A DNA stretch of 64,000 nucleotides. Origin: Fructobacillus broussonetiae. GTDB lineage: Bacteria > Bacillota > Bacilli > Lactobacillales > Lactobacillaceae. Under the pieces are notes generated by a model. That model did not search any database, was not told the DNA's origin, and worked only from the letters and a program-made list of their open reading frames with translations. Position 1 is the first letter of the stretch. Each line of letters opens with the position of its first letter. The translations under genes and the position numbers were made by a program. Where the stretch lies: positions 62,001-126,000 of the forward strand of contig NZ_JAAMFK010000004.1 of NCBI RefSeq assembly GCF_018437275.1, given 5' to 3'. Positions 16,310-24,893 of this stretch are shown here, in pieces.

Positions 16310-17176
16310 TTATCTGTCTCGCCGCGTTCCTTCAATCACGTCACGCATCGTGTCGACCACGGCCTGTGTGGCCTTTGGCAACTTGGAACCGGCTAAGGTG
16401 AAGAGCGTATCCACGATGGTCAGTTGGGCGATCAGCGATGACATGGATTCGGAACGGTAGTTCACTTCTTCGGCTAGTGAGAGCAAGACGATGTCTGCCA
16501 TTTTGGCCAAAGGAGAATCCGCAAAGGAAGTGATGGCGATGAAGGGCACTTGGTGTTCCTTTAACTTCTGCGCCAAGAACAAGGTGTCGTCGTTTCGACC
16601 GGAGTGGGAGATGACAACGGCCAAATCCTGTGGTGTTAACTTAACGGCCTGCATCAACTGGATGTCGTAGTCCGGGTGGGAGATGACATCGATTGGGGTA
16701 CGCAGGAACTTGTGGTAGGCGTTGAAGGCAACGATGGAAGAACCACCGATACCAAAGAAACCAACGCGCTTAGCTGAGACAATCCAGTTCAAAGCCTTGT
16801 CCAAGCTTTCGGAAGGAAGGGCGTCCGAGGTCATCATCAAGGCGTTTTGAGCACCGGAGAATACCTTTTTTGCAATCGCCTTGGTGTTATCGTCATCAGA
16901 TATTTCACCGAACAAGTCCAGCGGGGCTTCCTTTTGCTTGTAGGAAGCAAGGGCCATAGAGAAGTCACGGTAGGATGAAAAACCAATCTTCTTAACGAAG
17001 CGGGAGATGGAAGCCGTTGAGACCTTTGTCTTTTCGGCCATCGATTGAATGGTGTCGGAAGCTGCTTGATCCAAATCTTCTTTAATGTATGAAACAAGCT
17101 TGCTTTCGGTTTGATTGTAGTTGTTTGGGCCTTGGCTCAGTTGAGCAAGGATGGCCCGGGCCTGACTTTCTTTCAT
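16310..17176 (-). CDS. RpiR/MurR family transcriptional regulator, probable gluconate regulator
   Basis: A 288-aa regulator with an N-terminal RpiR helix-turn-helix (TIQSMAEKTKVSTASISRFVKKIGFSSYRDF, residues 42-75) and a C-terminal SIS sugar-phosphate isomerase-like domain (residues 120-260, with FFGIGGSSIVA and VVISHSGRNDDT). SIS domains of this family sense phosphosugars. The gene is divergent from gnd-gntK-gntP, which strongly suggests it controls them in response to 6-phosphogluconate or gluconate; this is inference. ATG 17176 is chosen because AGAGGA lies 7 bases upstream; an in-frame GTG two codons earlier is less well placed. Confidence 0.92.
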   Translation of the reverse strand: MKESQARAILAQLSQGPNNYNQTESKLVSYIKEDLDQAASDTIQSMAEKTKVSTASISRFVKKIGFSSYRDFSMALASYKQKEAPLDLFGEISDDDNTKAIAKKVFSGAQNALMMTSDALPSESLDKALNWIVSAKRVGFFGIGGSSIVAFNAYHKFLRTPIDVISHPDYDIQLMQAVKLTPQDLAVVISHSGRNDDTLFLAQKLKEHQVPFIAITSFADSPLAKMADIVLLSLAEEVNYRSESMSSLIAQLTIVDTLFTLAGSKLPKATQAVVDTMRDVIEGTRRDR

Positions 17177-17212
17177 AAACACGTCCTCTTAATAAGATAA
17201 GTTTACCCGACA

Positions 17213-17227
17213 TGAAACTTATTTTCA
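17213..17227. promoter_or_regulatory. Operator-like dyad 1 in the gnd/RpiR intergenic region
   Basis: TGAAA-CTTAT-TTTCA, a perfect 5-bp inverted repeat with 5-base spacer, just upstream of the gnd -35. Its twin lies 32 bases downstream. Probable RpiR-regulator binding site. Confidence 0.6.
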
Positions 17228-17236
17228 ATTTTCGTC

Positions 17237-17265
17237 TTGTATTATGTAAATGATTTTCATATAAT
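17237..17265 (+). promoter_or_regulatory. gnd promoter
   Basis: TTGTAT, 17 bases, perfect TATAAT. The second operator-like dyad occupies the spacer. Confidence 0.8.
17245..17259. promoter_or_regulatory. Operator-like dyad 2, between -35 and -10 of gnd
   Basis: TGTAA-ATGAT-TTTCA, same format as dyad 1 with one mismatch between arms. Binding here would block RNA polymerase directly. Confidence 0.6.
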
Positions 17266-17279
17266 AGTAAGCGTAGTAT
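17265..17279. promoter_or_regulatory. Possible cre site at the gnd start
   Basis: TAGTAAGCGTAGTAT, two mismatches to the cre consensus, immediately after the -10. Its core AGTAAGCGTA resembles the better site before gntK. Confidence 0.4.
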
Positions 17280-17309
17280 AAAGATTATATTTAAAAAGAG
17301 GTAATGAAC

Positions 17310-18221
17310 ATGAAGTTTGCCATGATTGGTCTTGGAAAGATGGGTCTTAACTTGGTTAAGAACGCTGTCGACAACGGCCACGAAGTTGTTGCATTTGACT
17401 TGAACAAGGACTTTGTTGCAGAAGCAGATGCTTACTCAGACAAGGTTGAAGGTGTTAACACGTTGGATGACATGCTTGCAAAGTTGCCATCACCTAAGGT
17501 TGCTTGGGTTATGGTTCCTGCAGGTAAGCCAACGAACTCAACGATCGACACGTTGATCGAAAAGATGGACAAGGGCGACATCATCATCGATGGTGGAAAC
17601 TCAAACTACAAGGACAACCTTGAACAAAACAAGCGCACGACTGCCGCTGGTATCAACTTGTTCGATGCTGGTACGTCTGGTGGAATGTCAGGTGCACGTA
17701 ACGGTGGAAACTTCATGATCGGTGGAGACAACGCCGAAGCATGGAAGACGTTGGAACCATTGTTCGAATCAATCGCCCAAAAGGACGGTTACTTGTACAC
17801 TGGTCGCCTTGGTTCAGGTCACTACTTGAAGATGGTCCACAACGGAATCGAATACGGTATGATGCAAGCCATCGCCGAAGGTTTCGAAGTATTGGAAGCT
17901 TCACAATTCGACTACGACTACGAAGCAGTTGCTAAGTTGTGGAACAACGGTTCAGTTGTTCGTTCATGGTTGATGGAATTGATCGAAGAACAATTTGCTA
18001 AGGACCCTAAGTTGTCAGCAATCTCTGGCCGCATGCACTCATCTGGTGAAGGTAAGTGGACGGTTGAAGAATCACTTGACTTGGAAGTTCCAGCACCAGT
18101 TATCTACTTGTCACTTGCTATGCGTTACCGTTCATTGCAAGAAGACACGTTCACTGGAAAGGTTGTTTCAGCTTTGCGTAACGGCTTCGGTGGACACGCA
18201 ATGGACTCAGCTAAGAAGTAA
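17310..18221 (+). CDS. gnd: 6-phosphogluconate dehydrogenase, decarboxylating (short form)
   Basis: Oxidises 6-phosphogluconate to ribulose 5-phosphate with CO2 release, the entry of heterofermenters into the phosphoketolase route. The 303-aa enzyme is the short GndA/YqeC-type. It has the Rossmann start KFAMIGLGKMGLNL, the signature FDAGTSGGMSGARNGGNFMIGG, and the catalytic KMVHNGIEYG lysine segment. ATG 17310 is chosen since AAGAGG lies 8 bases upstream (an ATG two codons earlier is only 2 bases away). Codon use is strongly biased (almost only TTG and CTT for Leu, GGT/GGA for Gly), as for a very highly expressed gene. Followed by its own terminator. Confidence 0.95.
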   Translation: MKFAMIGLGKMGLNLVKNAVDNGHEVVAFDLNKDFVAEADAYSDKVEGVNTLDDMLAKLPSPKVAWVMVPAGKPTNSTIDTLIEKMDKGDIIIDGGNSNYKDNLEQNKRTTAAGINLFDAGTSGGMSGARNGGNFMIGGDNAEAWKTLEPLFESIAQKDGYLYTGRLGSGHYLKMVHNGIEYGMMQAIAEGFEVLEASQFDYDYEAVAKLWNNGSVVRSWLMELIEEQFAKDPKLSAISGRMHSSGEGKWTVEESLDLEVPAPVIYLSLAMRYRSLQEDTFTGKVVSALRNGFGGHAMDSAKK

Positions 18222-18237
18222 GACTTCTCGTCCATAT

Positions 18238-18265
18238 AAAAGCTCCCGCGCTAGGGAGCTTTTTA
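18238..18265 (+). terminator. Terminator after gnd
   Basis: AAAGCTCCC, loop GCGCTA, GGGAGCTTT. It separates highly expressed gnd from gntK-gntP. Confidence 0.88.
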
Positions 18266-18276
18266 TTTGCTAGGAT

Positions 18277-18291
18277 ACGTAAGCGTTAACA
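18277..18291. promoter_or_regulatory. Probable cre site upstream of gntK
   Basis: ACGTAAGCGTTAACA differs from the cre consensus at one fixed position only. It lies about 55 bases before the gntK start, consistent with CcpA repression of gluconate uptake and phosphorylation. Confidence 0.6.
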
Positions 18292-18344
18292 TTTAAAAAT
18301 CGCTGAAATGCGCCATGCAACTTTGCTAGAAATGGAGAAATGAC

Positions 18345-19898
18345 ATGGATTACATGATTGGAATCGACCTGGGTACCACGTCGACCAAGGCCGTCTTGTT
18401 TGACGACCAAAACCAAGTTGTTGCTCAAGCCAACTACGGTTATCCGCTTTACCGCGAAACAACCGATATGGCTGAAGAAGATTTGGATGAAATTTTTGTT
18501 GCCTTCACCAACGCCTTGGGCGCTGTGGTCCGCAAAGCAGAATTGTCAAAGGGAAACACCATTAAGGCCGTTTCCTTCTCATCTGCCATGCACTCACTTA
18601 TTGCCTTTGACAAGGACTGGCAACCATTGACCCGAGTGATCACTTGGGCCGACACCCGTGCCGTGAACTACACGGAAGAATTGAAGGCTTCTGGTCAGGG
18701 GATGGAAATCTATCAAAAGACCGGTACGCCAATTCACCCAATGGCACCTTTGTCAAAGATGCTCTGGTTGAAGAACGATAAGCCAGAAATCTTTGAAAAG
18801 GCTGCCCACTACTTGGGTATCAAGGAATACTTGTTCCACCGCCTCTTTGGTTCAAACAAGATGGACATTTCCATTGCTTCGGGTACTGGAATGTTTAACA
18901 TCTTTGAACTCGACTGGGACAAGCAAGCCTTGGAAGTCACTGGTGTGAAGAAGGAACAGTTGCCTGAAACGGTTTCACCTTACGAATACGAAACCAACAT
19001 GAACAAGGAATTGGCAGCTGTTTTGGGATTGCCTGAAGACACACCGTTTGTTTACGGTGCCGGTGACGGACCTTTGTCAAACCTTGGTGTCGACGCCGTT
19101 CAACCTGGTGTTGCGGCCATCACGATCGGTACGTCAGGTGCCATCCGTGTTGTTTCGGACAAGCCGGTCATCGATCCAAAGGGTCGTACCTTCACGTACG
19201 CCTTGGATAAGGACCACTGGGTTGTCGGTGGACCGGTTAACAACGGTGGGGATGTCTTCCGTTGGGCAAAGGACAACTTGTTTGATGCCGAGAAGTCCAC
19301 GGCCGCTTTGCTCGGTCAAGACCCTTACGATTTGATGACTGAAATTGCTTCAAAGATTCCTGCTGGTTCAGACGGTTTGCTCTTCCACCCATACCTCGGT
19401 GGAGAACGTGCACCAATCTGGGACGCCAACGCGCGTGGTTCATTCTTCGGTTTGAATCACGGACACACGCGAGCAAACTTGCTCCGTGCCGTCTTGGAAG
19501 GAATTACCTTTAACGTCTACATGGTCTCATTGGCCTTGGAAGAAGTGGTTGGCTCATTGAAGTCCATCCAAGCAACGGGTGGTTTTGCCCGTTCACCACT
19601 CTGGCGTCAAATGTTTGCGGACATTTTCGAACAACCAGTGACGGTTCCGCAAGCCTTTGAATCAGGTGCCTTGGCGGCCGTTGTGGTTGCCCAAAAGGCG
19701 CTTGGCCAAATCGATGACTTGTACGAAATTTCAAAGTACATCGGTAAGTCCAACACTTACCAACCAGATCCGAAAAACTTTGAAGCTTACCGTGAACTCG
19801 CACCAATCTTCATCCGCTTGTCACGTCAGCTTCAAACGGAGTACGACAACATCGCCGCTTTCCAACGGAAGCACGTAAAGCCTTCCGATAACAAGTAA
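18345..19898 (+). CDS. gntK: Gluconokinase (FGGY family)
   Basis: Phosphorylates gluconate to 6-phosphogluconate. A 517-aa FGGY carbohydrate kinase: N-terminal GIDLGTTSTKAVLFD phosphate-binding motif, AADT-like WADTRAVNY segment, TIGTSGAIRVV and the C-terminal ATGGFARSPLWRQMFADIFEQPV signature. The FGGY fold is shared by xylulo-, glycerol- and gluconokinases; position between gnd and gntP makes gluconate the substrate. GGAGAA lies 7 bases before ATG. Probable cre upstream. Gene order gnd-gntK-gntP is that of known gluconate operons. Confidence 0.93.
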   Translation: MDYMIGIDLGTTSTKAVLFDDQNQVVAQANYGYPLYRETTDMAEEDLDEIFVAFTNALGAVVRKAELSKGNTIKAVSFSSAMHSLIAFDKDWQPLTRVITWADTRAVNYTEELKASGQGMEIYQKTGTPIHPMAPLSKMLWLKNDKPEIFEKAAHYLGIKEYLFHRLFGSNKMDISIASGTGMFNIFELDWDKQALEVTGVKKEQLPETVSPYEYETNMNKELAAVLGLPEDTPFVYGAGDGPLSNLGVDAVQPGVAAITIGTSGAIRVVSDKPVIDPKGRTFTYALDKDHWVVGGPVNNGGDVFRWAKDNLFDAEKSTAALLGQDPYDLMTEIASKIPAGSDGLLFHPYLGGERAPIWDANARGSFFGLNHGHTRANLLRAVLEGITFNVYMVSLALEEVVGSLKSIQATGGFARSPLWRQMFADIFEQPVTVPQAFESGALAAVVVAQKALGQIDDLYEISKYIGKSNTYQPDPKNFEAYRELAPIFIRLSRQLQTEYDNIAAFQRKHVKPSDNK

Positions 19899-19935
19899 AT
19901 AGGAGAAAGGGGCCAAAAGCCCCGGGACAAATACT

Positions 19936-21315
19936 ATGGAATTTATCATGTTAGCGTTGTCCATCTTGCTTTTGCTGGTTTTGATCACCAAATTCAAGTT
20001 GAACACGTTTGTATCATTAATTATCACTGCCTTCGTATTGGCTTTGCTCTTGGGTATGAACCCAGAACAAATCCCTAACGCGGTTGGTATTAACGGAATG
20101 GGTAAGACCCTTGGACAAAACGCCGCCGTCTTCATCTTCGGTGGAATGATCGGGCGTTTGGTTGCCGATGCCGGTGGATCATACCGAATCGCCAAGACGT
20201 TGATTTCTTGGTTCGGTTTGAAGCGCTTGCAGTGGGCCGTGTTGCTCGCCTCATTCATCATCGGAATCTCAATGATTTTCGGTGTTGGAATGGTGCTTTT
20301 GATTCCAATCGTCTTTGCGGTTGCCATTGAAGCCGGTGTGCCACTCTTGTACTTGGGTGTTTCTATGACGGCTGCCTTGTCATCAGCACAAGGATTCTTG
20401 CCTCCACAACCAGCCCCAACGGCGGTTGCAAACGAAGTGCACGCCAACATCGGTTTGATGTTGATCCTTGGTTTGATCGTGGCCGTTATCACGGCCGTTG
20501 TTGCTGGTCCAATCTTTACGAAGTTGGCCCAGAAGTACGCGCCGGATGCCTTCCAATTCAAGGAACACATCGAAGCGGTTGGTGAAGTGAAGGAATACGA
20601 CTTGGATAAGACGCCATCATTTGGTCTTTCCGTTTTGACTTCTGTCTTCCCACTTCTCTTCATGATTGTGGCAACGGTTTACAAGTTGGTGGTCACTGGC
20701 GGAGTTAAGCCAGCGCATCCAAGCGTGACTTACCAAGTCATTGACTTCTTGGCTAACCCAGCCATTGCCATGACGATTTCATTGATCGTGGCCATCTTTA
20801 CGATGGGAACGATGCAAAAGCGTGACATGAAGACGGTTGCTTCTTCATTGAACGAAGGAATGAACGCCGTTTCTGGAATCTTGCTCATTGTTGGTGGTGG
20901 AGGTGCCTTGTCAGGTGTCTTGGTTTCATCAGGAATGTCAAACAAGATTGCTTCATTGTTCCAGTCATCTGGTTCAATGTCACCAGTCATGATTGTGCTC
21001 TTTGCTTGGGCGGTCGCCTCAATTCTCCGTGTCTCAGTTGGTTCTGCCACTGTTGCCGGAATGACGGCTGCTGGTGTGGTAACTGGTATCTTGAACGCCG
21101 CACCACACAACGAAATGCTCTTCGTCTTGGTTGCCTTGGCAATCGGGGCTGGTTCATTGATTGCTTCTCACGTGAACGACGCGGGATTCTGGATCTTTAA
21201 GGAATTCTTCGACTTGACGGTTAAGCAAACATTCCAAATCTGGACGGTTTTGGAAACCGTTATTTCATTGACAGGTTTGGCAATCATCTTAATTTTGACG
21301 GCGATCTTAGTCTAA
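19936..21315 (+). CDS. gntP: Gluconate:H+ symporter (GntP family)
   Basis: Gluconate permease of 459 aa with about 12-14 membrane helices; KFKLNTFVSLIITAFVLALLLGM and the VFIFGGMIGRLVADAGGSYRIAKTLI stretch are typical of GntP. It supplies gluconate to GntK encoded just upstream. The region between the two genes is odd: AGGAG stands 30 bases before the ATG and a GGGGC-CAAAA-GCCCC hairpin (19909-19923) lies between; a weaker GGGA is 8 bases from the ATG. The operon ends in a strong terminator. Confidence 0.94.
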   Translation: MEFIMLALSILLLLVLITKFKLNTFVSLIITAFVLALLLGMNPEQIPNAVGINGMGKTLGQNAAVFIFGGMIGRLVADAGGSYRIAKTLISWFGLKRLQWAVLLASFIIGISMIFGVGMVLLIPIVFAVAIEAGVPLLYLGVSMTAALSSAQGFLPPQPAPTAVANEVHANIGLMLILGLIVAVITAVVAGPIFTKLAQKYAPDAFQFKEHIEAVGEVKEYDLDKTPSFGLSVLTSVFPLLFMIVATVYKLVVTGGVKPAHPSVTYQVIDFLANPAIAMTISLIVAIFTMGTMQKRDMKTVASSLNEGMNAVSGILLIVGGGGALSGVLVSSGMSNKIASLFQSSGSMSPVMIVLFAWAVASILRVSVGSATVAGMTAAGVVTGILNAAPHNEMLFVLVALAIGAGSLIASHVNDAGFWIFKEFFDLTVKQTFQIWTVLETVISLTGLAIILILTAILV

Positions 21316-21321
21316 AAAACG

Positions 21322-21351
21322 AAACCACCGAAAAAATTCGGTGGTTTTTTT
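21322..21351 (+). terminator. Terminator after gntP
   Basis: ACCACCG, loop of eight bases, CGGTGGT, seven T. Confidence 0.88.
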
Positions 21352-21389
21352 GTAACATGTTTTGCATTTTAGTTAATCTCTGGTAAAAT

Positions 21390-21423
21390 AGTGACCATCG
21401 GTGATTATATTGTGATGGTCACT
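21390..21423. promoter_or_regulatory. 10-bp inverted repeat in the leader of an APC permease gene
   Basis: AGTGACCATC and GATGGTCACT, a perfect dyad with a 14-base spacer, directly after an extended -10 (TGG then TAAAAT, 21381-21389) and 24 bases before the permease ATG. Either an operator for an unknown regulator or an mRNA hairpin; it has no T-run, so it is not a terminator. Confidence 0.6.
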
Positions 21424-21447
21424 TTGAAAATGTGAAGAAAGGTTATT

Positions 21448-23085
21448 ATGAAATCTAATAAAATTGGTTTATTGCAGCTGGTCCTGCTAGGCCTTGGTGC
21501 ATTGATTGGATCAGGTTGGTTGTTCGGGTCCTGGGAGGCTTCGCGTATCGCGGGTCCAGCGGCTATTATTTCTTGGATAATTGGTGCCGTCGTTATCGGT
21601 GTCATCGCTTATACCTACGTTGAATTAGGAACGATGTTCCCACAATCTGGAGGAATGTCAAAGTTCGCTCAGTACACGCACGGTTCATTGCTCGGCTTCA
21701 TTGCCTCATGGGCCAACTGGGTTTCTTTGATTACGTTGATTCCGATTGAAGCTGTTGCCGCTGTTCAATACATGGCTACTTGGCCATGGTCTTGGGCTAA
21801 CTGGACAAAGAGTTTCTTGGATGGAAGTTCAATTACGACCCCAGGTTTGTTGGTGGTCTTCTTATTCATCATCATCTTTACCTTGTTGAACTACTGGTCA
21901 GTTTCACTGCTCACGAAGTTCACGTCATTCATTTCATTCTTTAAGTTGGGTGTGCCATTGTTGACAATCATCATGTTGACGATTGCATCATTCCACCCAT
22001 CAAACTACGGTTCAAACATGAGCCAGTTCATGCCATACGGAACGGCCCCAATCTTTGCGGCCACGACCGTTTCTGGTATTATCTTCTCCTTCAACGCCTT
22101 CCAGACCATCATTAACTTTGGTTCTGAAGTGAAGGATCCAACGAAGGATATTTCTCGTGGAATCGTGATTTCACTTACCATTGCCGCTTTGTTGTACATC
22201 TTGATTCAATCAACGTTTATCACGGCTATTGAACCAAGCGAAATCGCAAAGTACGGTTGGCACGGTATTAACTTCCAGTCACCATTTGCGGATTTGGCCA
22301 TCTTGGTTGGATTGCACTGGTTGTCTGTGTTGCTTTATACGGATGCCTTTATCTCACCATTTGGAACGGGTGTTTCATTCGCCGCTTCAACTGGTCGTGT
22401 TTTGGCTGCGATGGCCGACGACAAGCACATTCCATCATTCTTGGGTAAGATTAACAAGAAGTACGGAATTCCTCGTGTTGCCATGTTGGCGGATGCGATT
22501 TTGTCCATGCTGATGGTTTCCTTGTTCCGCTCATGGGGTACGTTGGCGGCTGTTATCTCCACGGCTACGTTGATTGCCTACATGACCGGTCCAGTGACGG
22601 TTATGTCACTTCGTGAAATGGCGCCTGAATTCACGCGTCCATTCCACTCAAAGGCCATGAAGTGGGTGGCACCATTGGCCTTCGTCTTGGCATCACTTGC
22701 CACGTACTGGGCAATGTGGCCAACGACGATTGAAGTTATCATTATTATTATCTTGGGTCTGCCATTCTACTTCTTCTACGAATGGCGCCAAGGATTCAAG
22801 TGGGAACGTCACAAGAAGCAACTTCAAGGTTCATTCTGGTTGCTTTCATACTTGGTCGTTTTGTCAGTTGAATCATACATTGGTTCCGTTGAATTTAACG
22901 GTATCGGATGGGTTCACTACCCATTGGACTTCTTGATGGTTGCCGTTGTTGCCTTGGGATTCTATGCCTGGGGTAAGGGATCACACTTGATCACGAAGTA
23001 CTTCAAGCGCGCTAAGAAGATTAACGATACAGTCGATTACGAAGAAGAAATCGAAGATGTCGAAAAGGCTATTTCAGAAAAGTAA
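21448..23085 (+). CDS. APC superfamily amino acid permease, YveA-like
   Basis: Amino acid/proton symporter-like protein of 545 aa with twelve or more membrane helices. The N-terminus has the GALIGSGWLFGSWEASRIAGPAAIISW consensus of the APC superfamily (unwound helix 1 motif IGSGW), and EVKDPTKDISRGIV is the conserved helix 6-7 loop. It resembles the long aspartate/dicarboxylic amino acid symporters (YveA type) more than the two paralogues that follow. The C-terminal 30 residues are charged and cytoplasmic. Own promoter with a leader dyad and own terminator, so independently regulated. Substrate not determinable. Confidence 0.88.
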   Translation: MKSNKIGLLQLVLLGLGALIGSGWLFGSWEASRIAGPAAIISWIIGAVVIGVIAYTYVELGTMFPQSGGMSKFAQYTHGSLLGFIASWANWVSLITLIPIEAVAAVQYMATWPWSWANWTKSFLDGSSITTPGLLVVFLFIIIFTLLNYWSVSLLTKFTSFISFFKLGVPLLTIIMLTIASFHPSNYGSNMSQFMPYGTAPIFAATTVSGIIFSFNAFQTIINFGSEVKDPTKDISRGIVISLTIAALLYILIQSTFITAIEPSEIAKYGWHGINFQSPFADLAILVGLHWLSVLLYTDAFISPFGTGVSFAASTGRVLAAMADDKHIPSFLGKINKKYGIPRVAMLADAILSMLMVSLFRSWGTLAAVISTATLIAYMTGPVTVMSLREMAPEFTRPFHSKAMKWVAPLAFVLASLATYWAMWPTTIEVIIIIILGLPFYFFYEWRQGFKWERHKKQLQGSFWLLSYLVVLSVESYIGSVEFNGIGWVHYPLDFLMVAVVALGFYAWGKGSHLITKYFKRAKKINDTVDYEEEIEDVEKAISEK

Positions 23086-23097
23086 TTTTCAAATGTA

Positions 23098-23129
23098 AAA
23101 GTCGGGCCCGTACCGGGCCCGGCTTTTTT
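23098..23129 (+). terminator. Terminator after YveA-like permease
   Basis: GTCGGGCCCG, TA loop, CCGGGCCCGGC, six T. Very GC-rich, strong. Confidence 0.88.
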
Positions 23130-23219
23130 GCTTGCTTGAAAGTGTTTCTAAGGCTGGGCAAGGAAAAATCTGACTGGCGAATAAGAGCCTGACTATCTAG
23201 ACCGGGAACGTTTCCTAAA

Positions 23220-23248
23220 TTGACTTTGCTCTTTAAAATTGGTAAAAT
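23220..23248 (+). promoter_or_regulatory. Promoter of first tandem APC permease
   Basis: TTGACT, 17 bases, TAAAAT; an upstream TTGG precedes the -10. Places the start about 30 bases before the gene. Confidence 0.7.
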
Positions 23249-23285
23249 TTTTAGCAGTTTATAAAGACAGGAATTGGTGCAGAAC

Positions 23286-24719
23286 ATGACTGAAAAGAAG
23301 GGCTTTTCCTTCAAGTTTAACCGGGCGGATCCAAGCGCGTTTGCGCAGAGTGACAGCCATTTGAAGAAGACGTTGGGTGTCAAAGACATGCTGGCGCTTG
23401 GTATTGGAACCATCGTTTCAACTGCCATCTTTACGCTACCTGGAATCGTGGCTGCGGACCACGCCGGAGCAGCCGTGACCATTTCGTTTTTAATTGCGGC
23501 GGTGGTGTCTGGTTTGACGGCCTTTGCCTACGCTGAATTTGCGTCCGCTTTGCCATTTGCTGGCTCTGTCTACTCATGGGCTTCCGTCGTGTTTGGCGAA
23601 GTCTTTGGCTGGATTGCGGGTTGGGCTTTGCTTGCCGAATACTTCATCTGTGTGGCCTTCGTGGCCTCCGGATGGTCAGCAAACTTCAAGCTTTTCTTGT
23701 CCGCCTTTGGACTGGCCTTGCCAAAATCACTTTCTGGTTCCGTTTTCGGTAGTCAGGGTGGCGCCATTGATTTGCTTTCAATCTTGGCCATCTTGATTGT
23801 GATGACCTTGCTCTTCAAGGGGACACACGGAACGGCCAAGGTCGAAAACACTTTGGTTGTGATGAAGGTGCTCGTTATCTTGCTATTCATCGTGGTGGGG
23901 GCAACAGCCATCCACCCAGAAAACTATGCAGAGTTCATCCCAAAACACGTGCCTGGTACCACTTTCGGTGGTTGGCAGGGAATCGCTGCGGGGGCTTCTC
24001 AAATCTTTTTGGCTTACATTGGTTTTGATTCCATTGCGGCCAATGCAGCCGAAGCTAAGAACCCTGAAAAGACGATGCCACGTGGAATTATCGGTTCCCT
24101 TTTGATCGCCACGATTCTCTTCGTGACGGTTGCCTTGGTGATGGTTGGTATGTTCCACTACAGCAAGTACGCGAACAACGCTGCACCAGCTGGCTGGGCC
24201 TTGATGCAAGCGGGTCACCCAATCGTGGCCAATATCTTGTCTGTTGTGGCGCTGGCCGGCATGTTTACCGGTTTGATTGGAATGATGTTGGCCTCTTCAC
24301 GTTTGCTCTACGCCTTTGGCCGTGATGGCCTCTTGCCTCAGTTCGTCGGTAAGGTAAACAAGGGTGGGCAACCAAACAATGCCTTGGTCTTACTCACGAT
24401 TGTGGGGCTCTTATTGTCCTCACTATTCTCGTTCAAGCAGTTGGCCTCCTTGATTTCCGCTGGAACGTTAATCGCGTTCGTGATTGTTTCCCTCGGAATC
24501 TACGCCCTGCGTCCCCGAGAAGGAAAGGACCTGCCAAAGGCCGGGTTCCAGATGCCACTCTACCCATGGTTGCCAGCAATTGCTGCCGTGGGTGCGGCCT
24601 ACATTTACATCACCTTGGACAAGTCAGCCCAGATTTATTCGACGATCTGGTTCCTACTTGGGTTGGGGATTTACTTTGTTTACGGTCGTAAACATTCATC
24701 AATCACAAATCGTAAATAG
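23286..24719 (+). CDS. APC family amino acid permease, tandem paralogue 1
   Basis: Twelve-helix amino acid permease, 477 aa, of the cationic/branched amino acid transporter type (YfnA-like): LALGIGTIVSTAIFTLPGIVAADHAGAAV at helix 1, WALLAEYFICVAFVASGWSANFK, and EAKNPEKTMPRGIIGS. About 70% identical by eye to the next permease, from which it is separated by a terminator and promoter. ATG 23286 is chosen; an in-frame TTG and GTG upstream are too close to AGGAA. Both paralogues share TTGGTG three to four codons before the ATG, so the duplication included the start region. Close to the 2-epimerase gene, hinting at branched-chain amino acids. Confidence 0.88.
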   Translation: MTEKKGFSFKFNRADPSAFAQSDSHLKKTLGVKDMLALGIGTIVSTAIFTLPGIVAADHAGAAVTISFLIAAVVSGLTAFAYAEFASALPFAGSVYSWASVVFGEVFGWIAGWALLAEYFICVAFVASGWSANFKLFLSAFGLALPKSLSGSVFGSQGGAIDLLSILAILIVMTLLFKGTHGTAKVENTLVVMKVLVILLFIVVGATAIHPENYAEFIPKHVPGTTFGGWQGIAAGASQIFLAYIGFDSIAANAAEAKNPEKTMPRGIIGSLLIATILFVTVALVMVGMFHYSKYANNAAPAGWALMQAGHPIVANILSVVALAGMFTGLIGMMLASSRLLYAFGRDGLLPQFVGKVNKGGQPNNALVLLTIVGLLLSSLFSFKQLASLISAGTLIAFVIVSLGIYALRPREGKDLPKAGFQMPLYPWLPAIAAVGAAYIYITLDKSAQIYSTIWFLLGLGIYFVYGRKHSSITNRK

Positions 24720-24754
24720 CAAAAAGATATTTGCCCCTGGTGAGTATGTTAAAA

Positions 24755-24786
24755 GAGAGCAGACTGCGGTCTGCTCCTTTTTTTAT
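24755..24786 (+). terminator. Terminator between the tandem permeases
   Basis: GAGCAGAC, loop TGCG, GTCTGCTC, then a run of seven T after CC. Confidence 0.88.
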
Positions 24787-24893
24787 GCGTTACATAAGAA
24801 AAACTAATACTTACATTAAAAATATCTGTTTTACTTATATATAATATTCGTTTAATCTTTTCATTAACATCTAATAAAGGTTTGGTGAACAAT

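Noticed and set aside
19821-20663. Minus-strand open frame (280 aa) opposite gntP
   Set aside because: It mirrors gntP codons, has no ribosome site, and gntP is clearly real.
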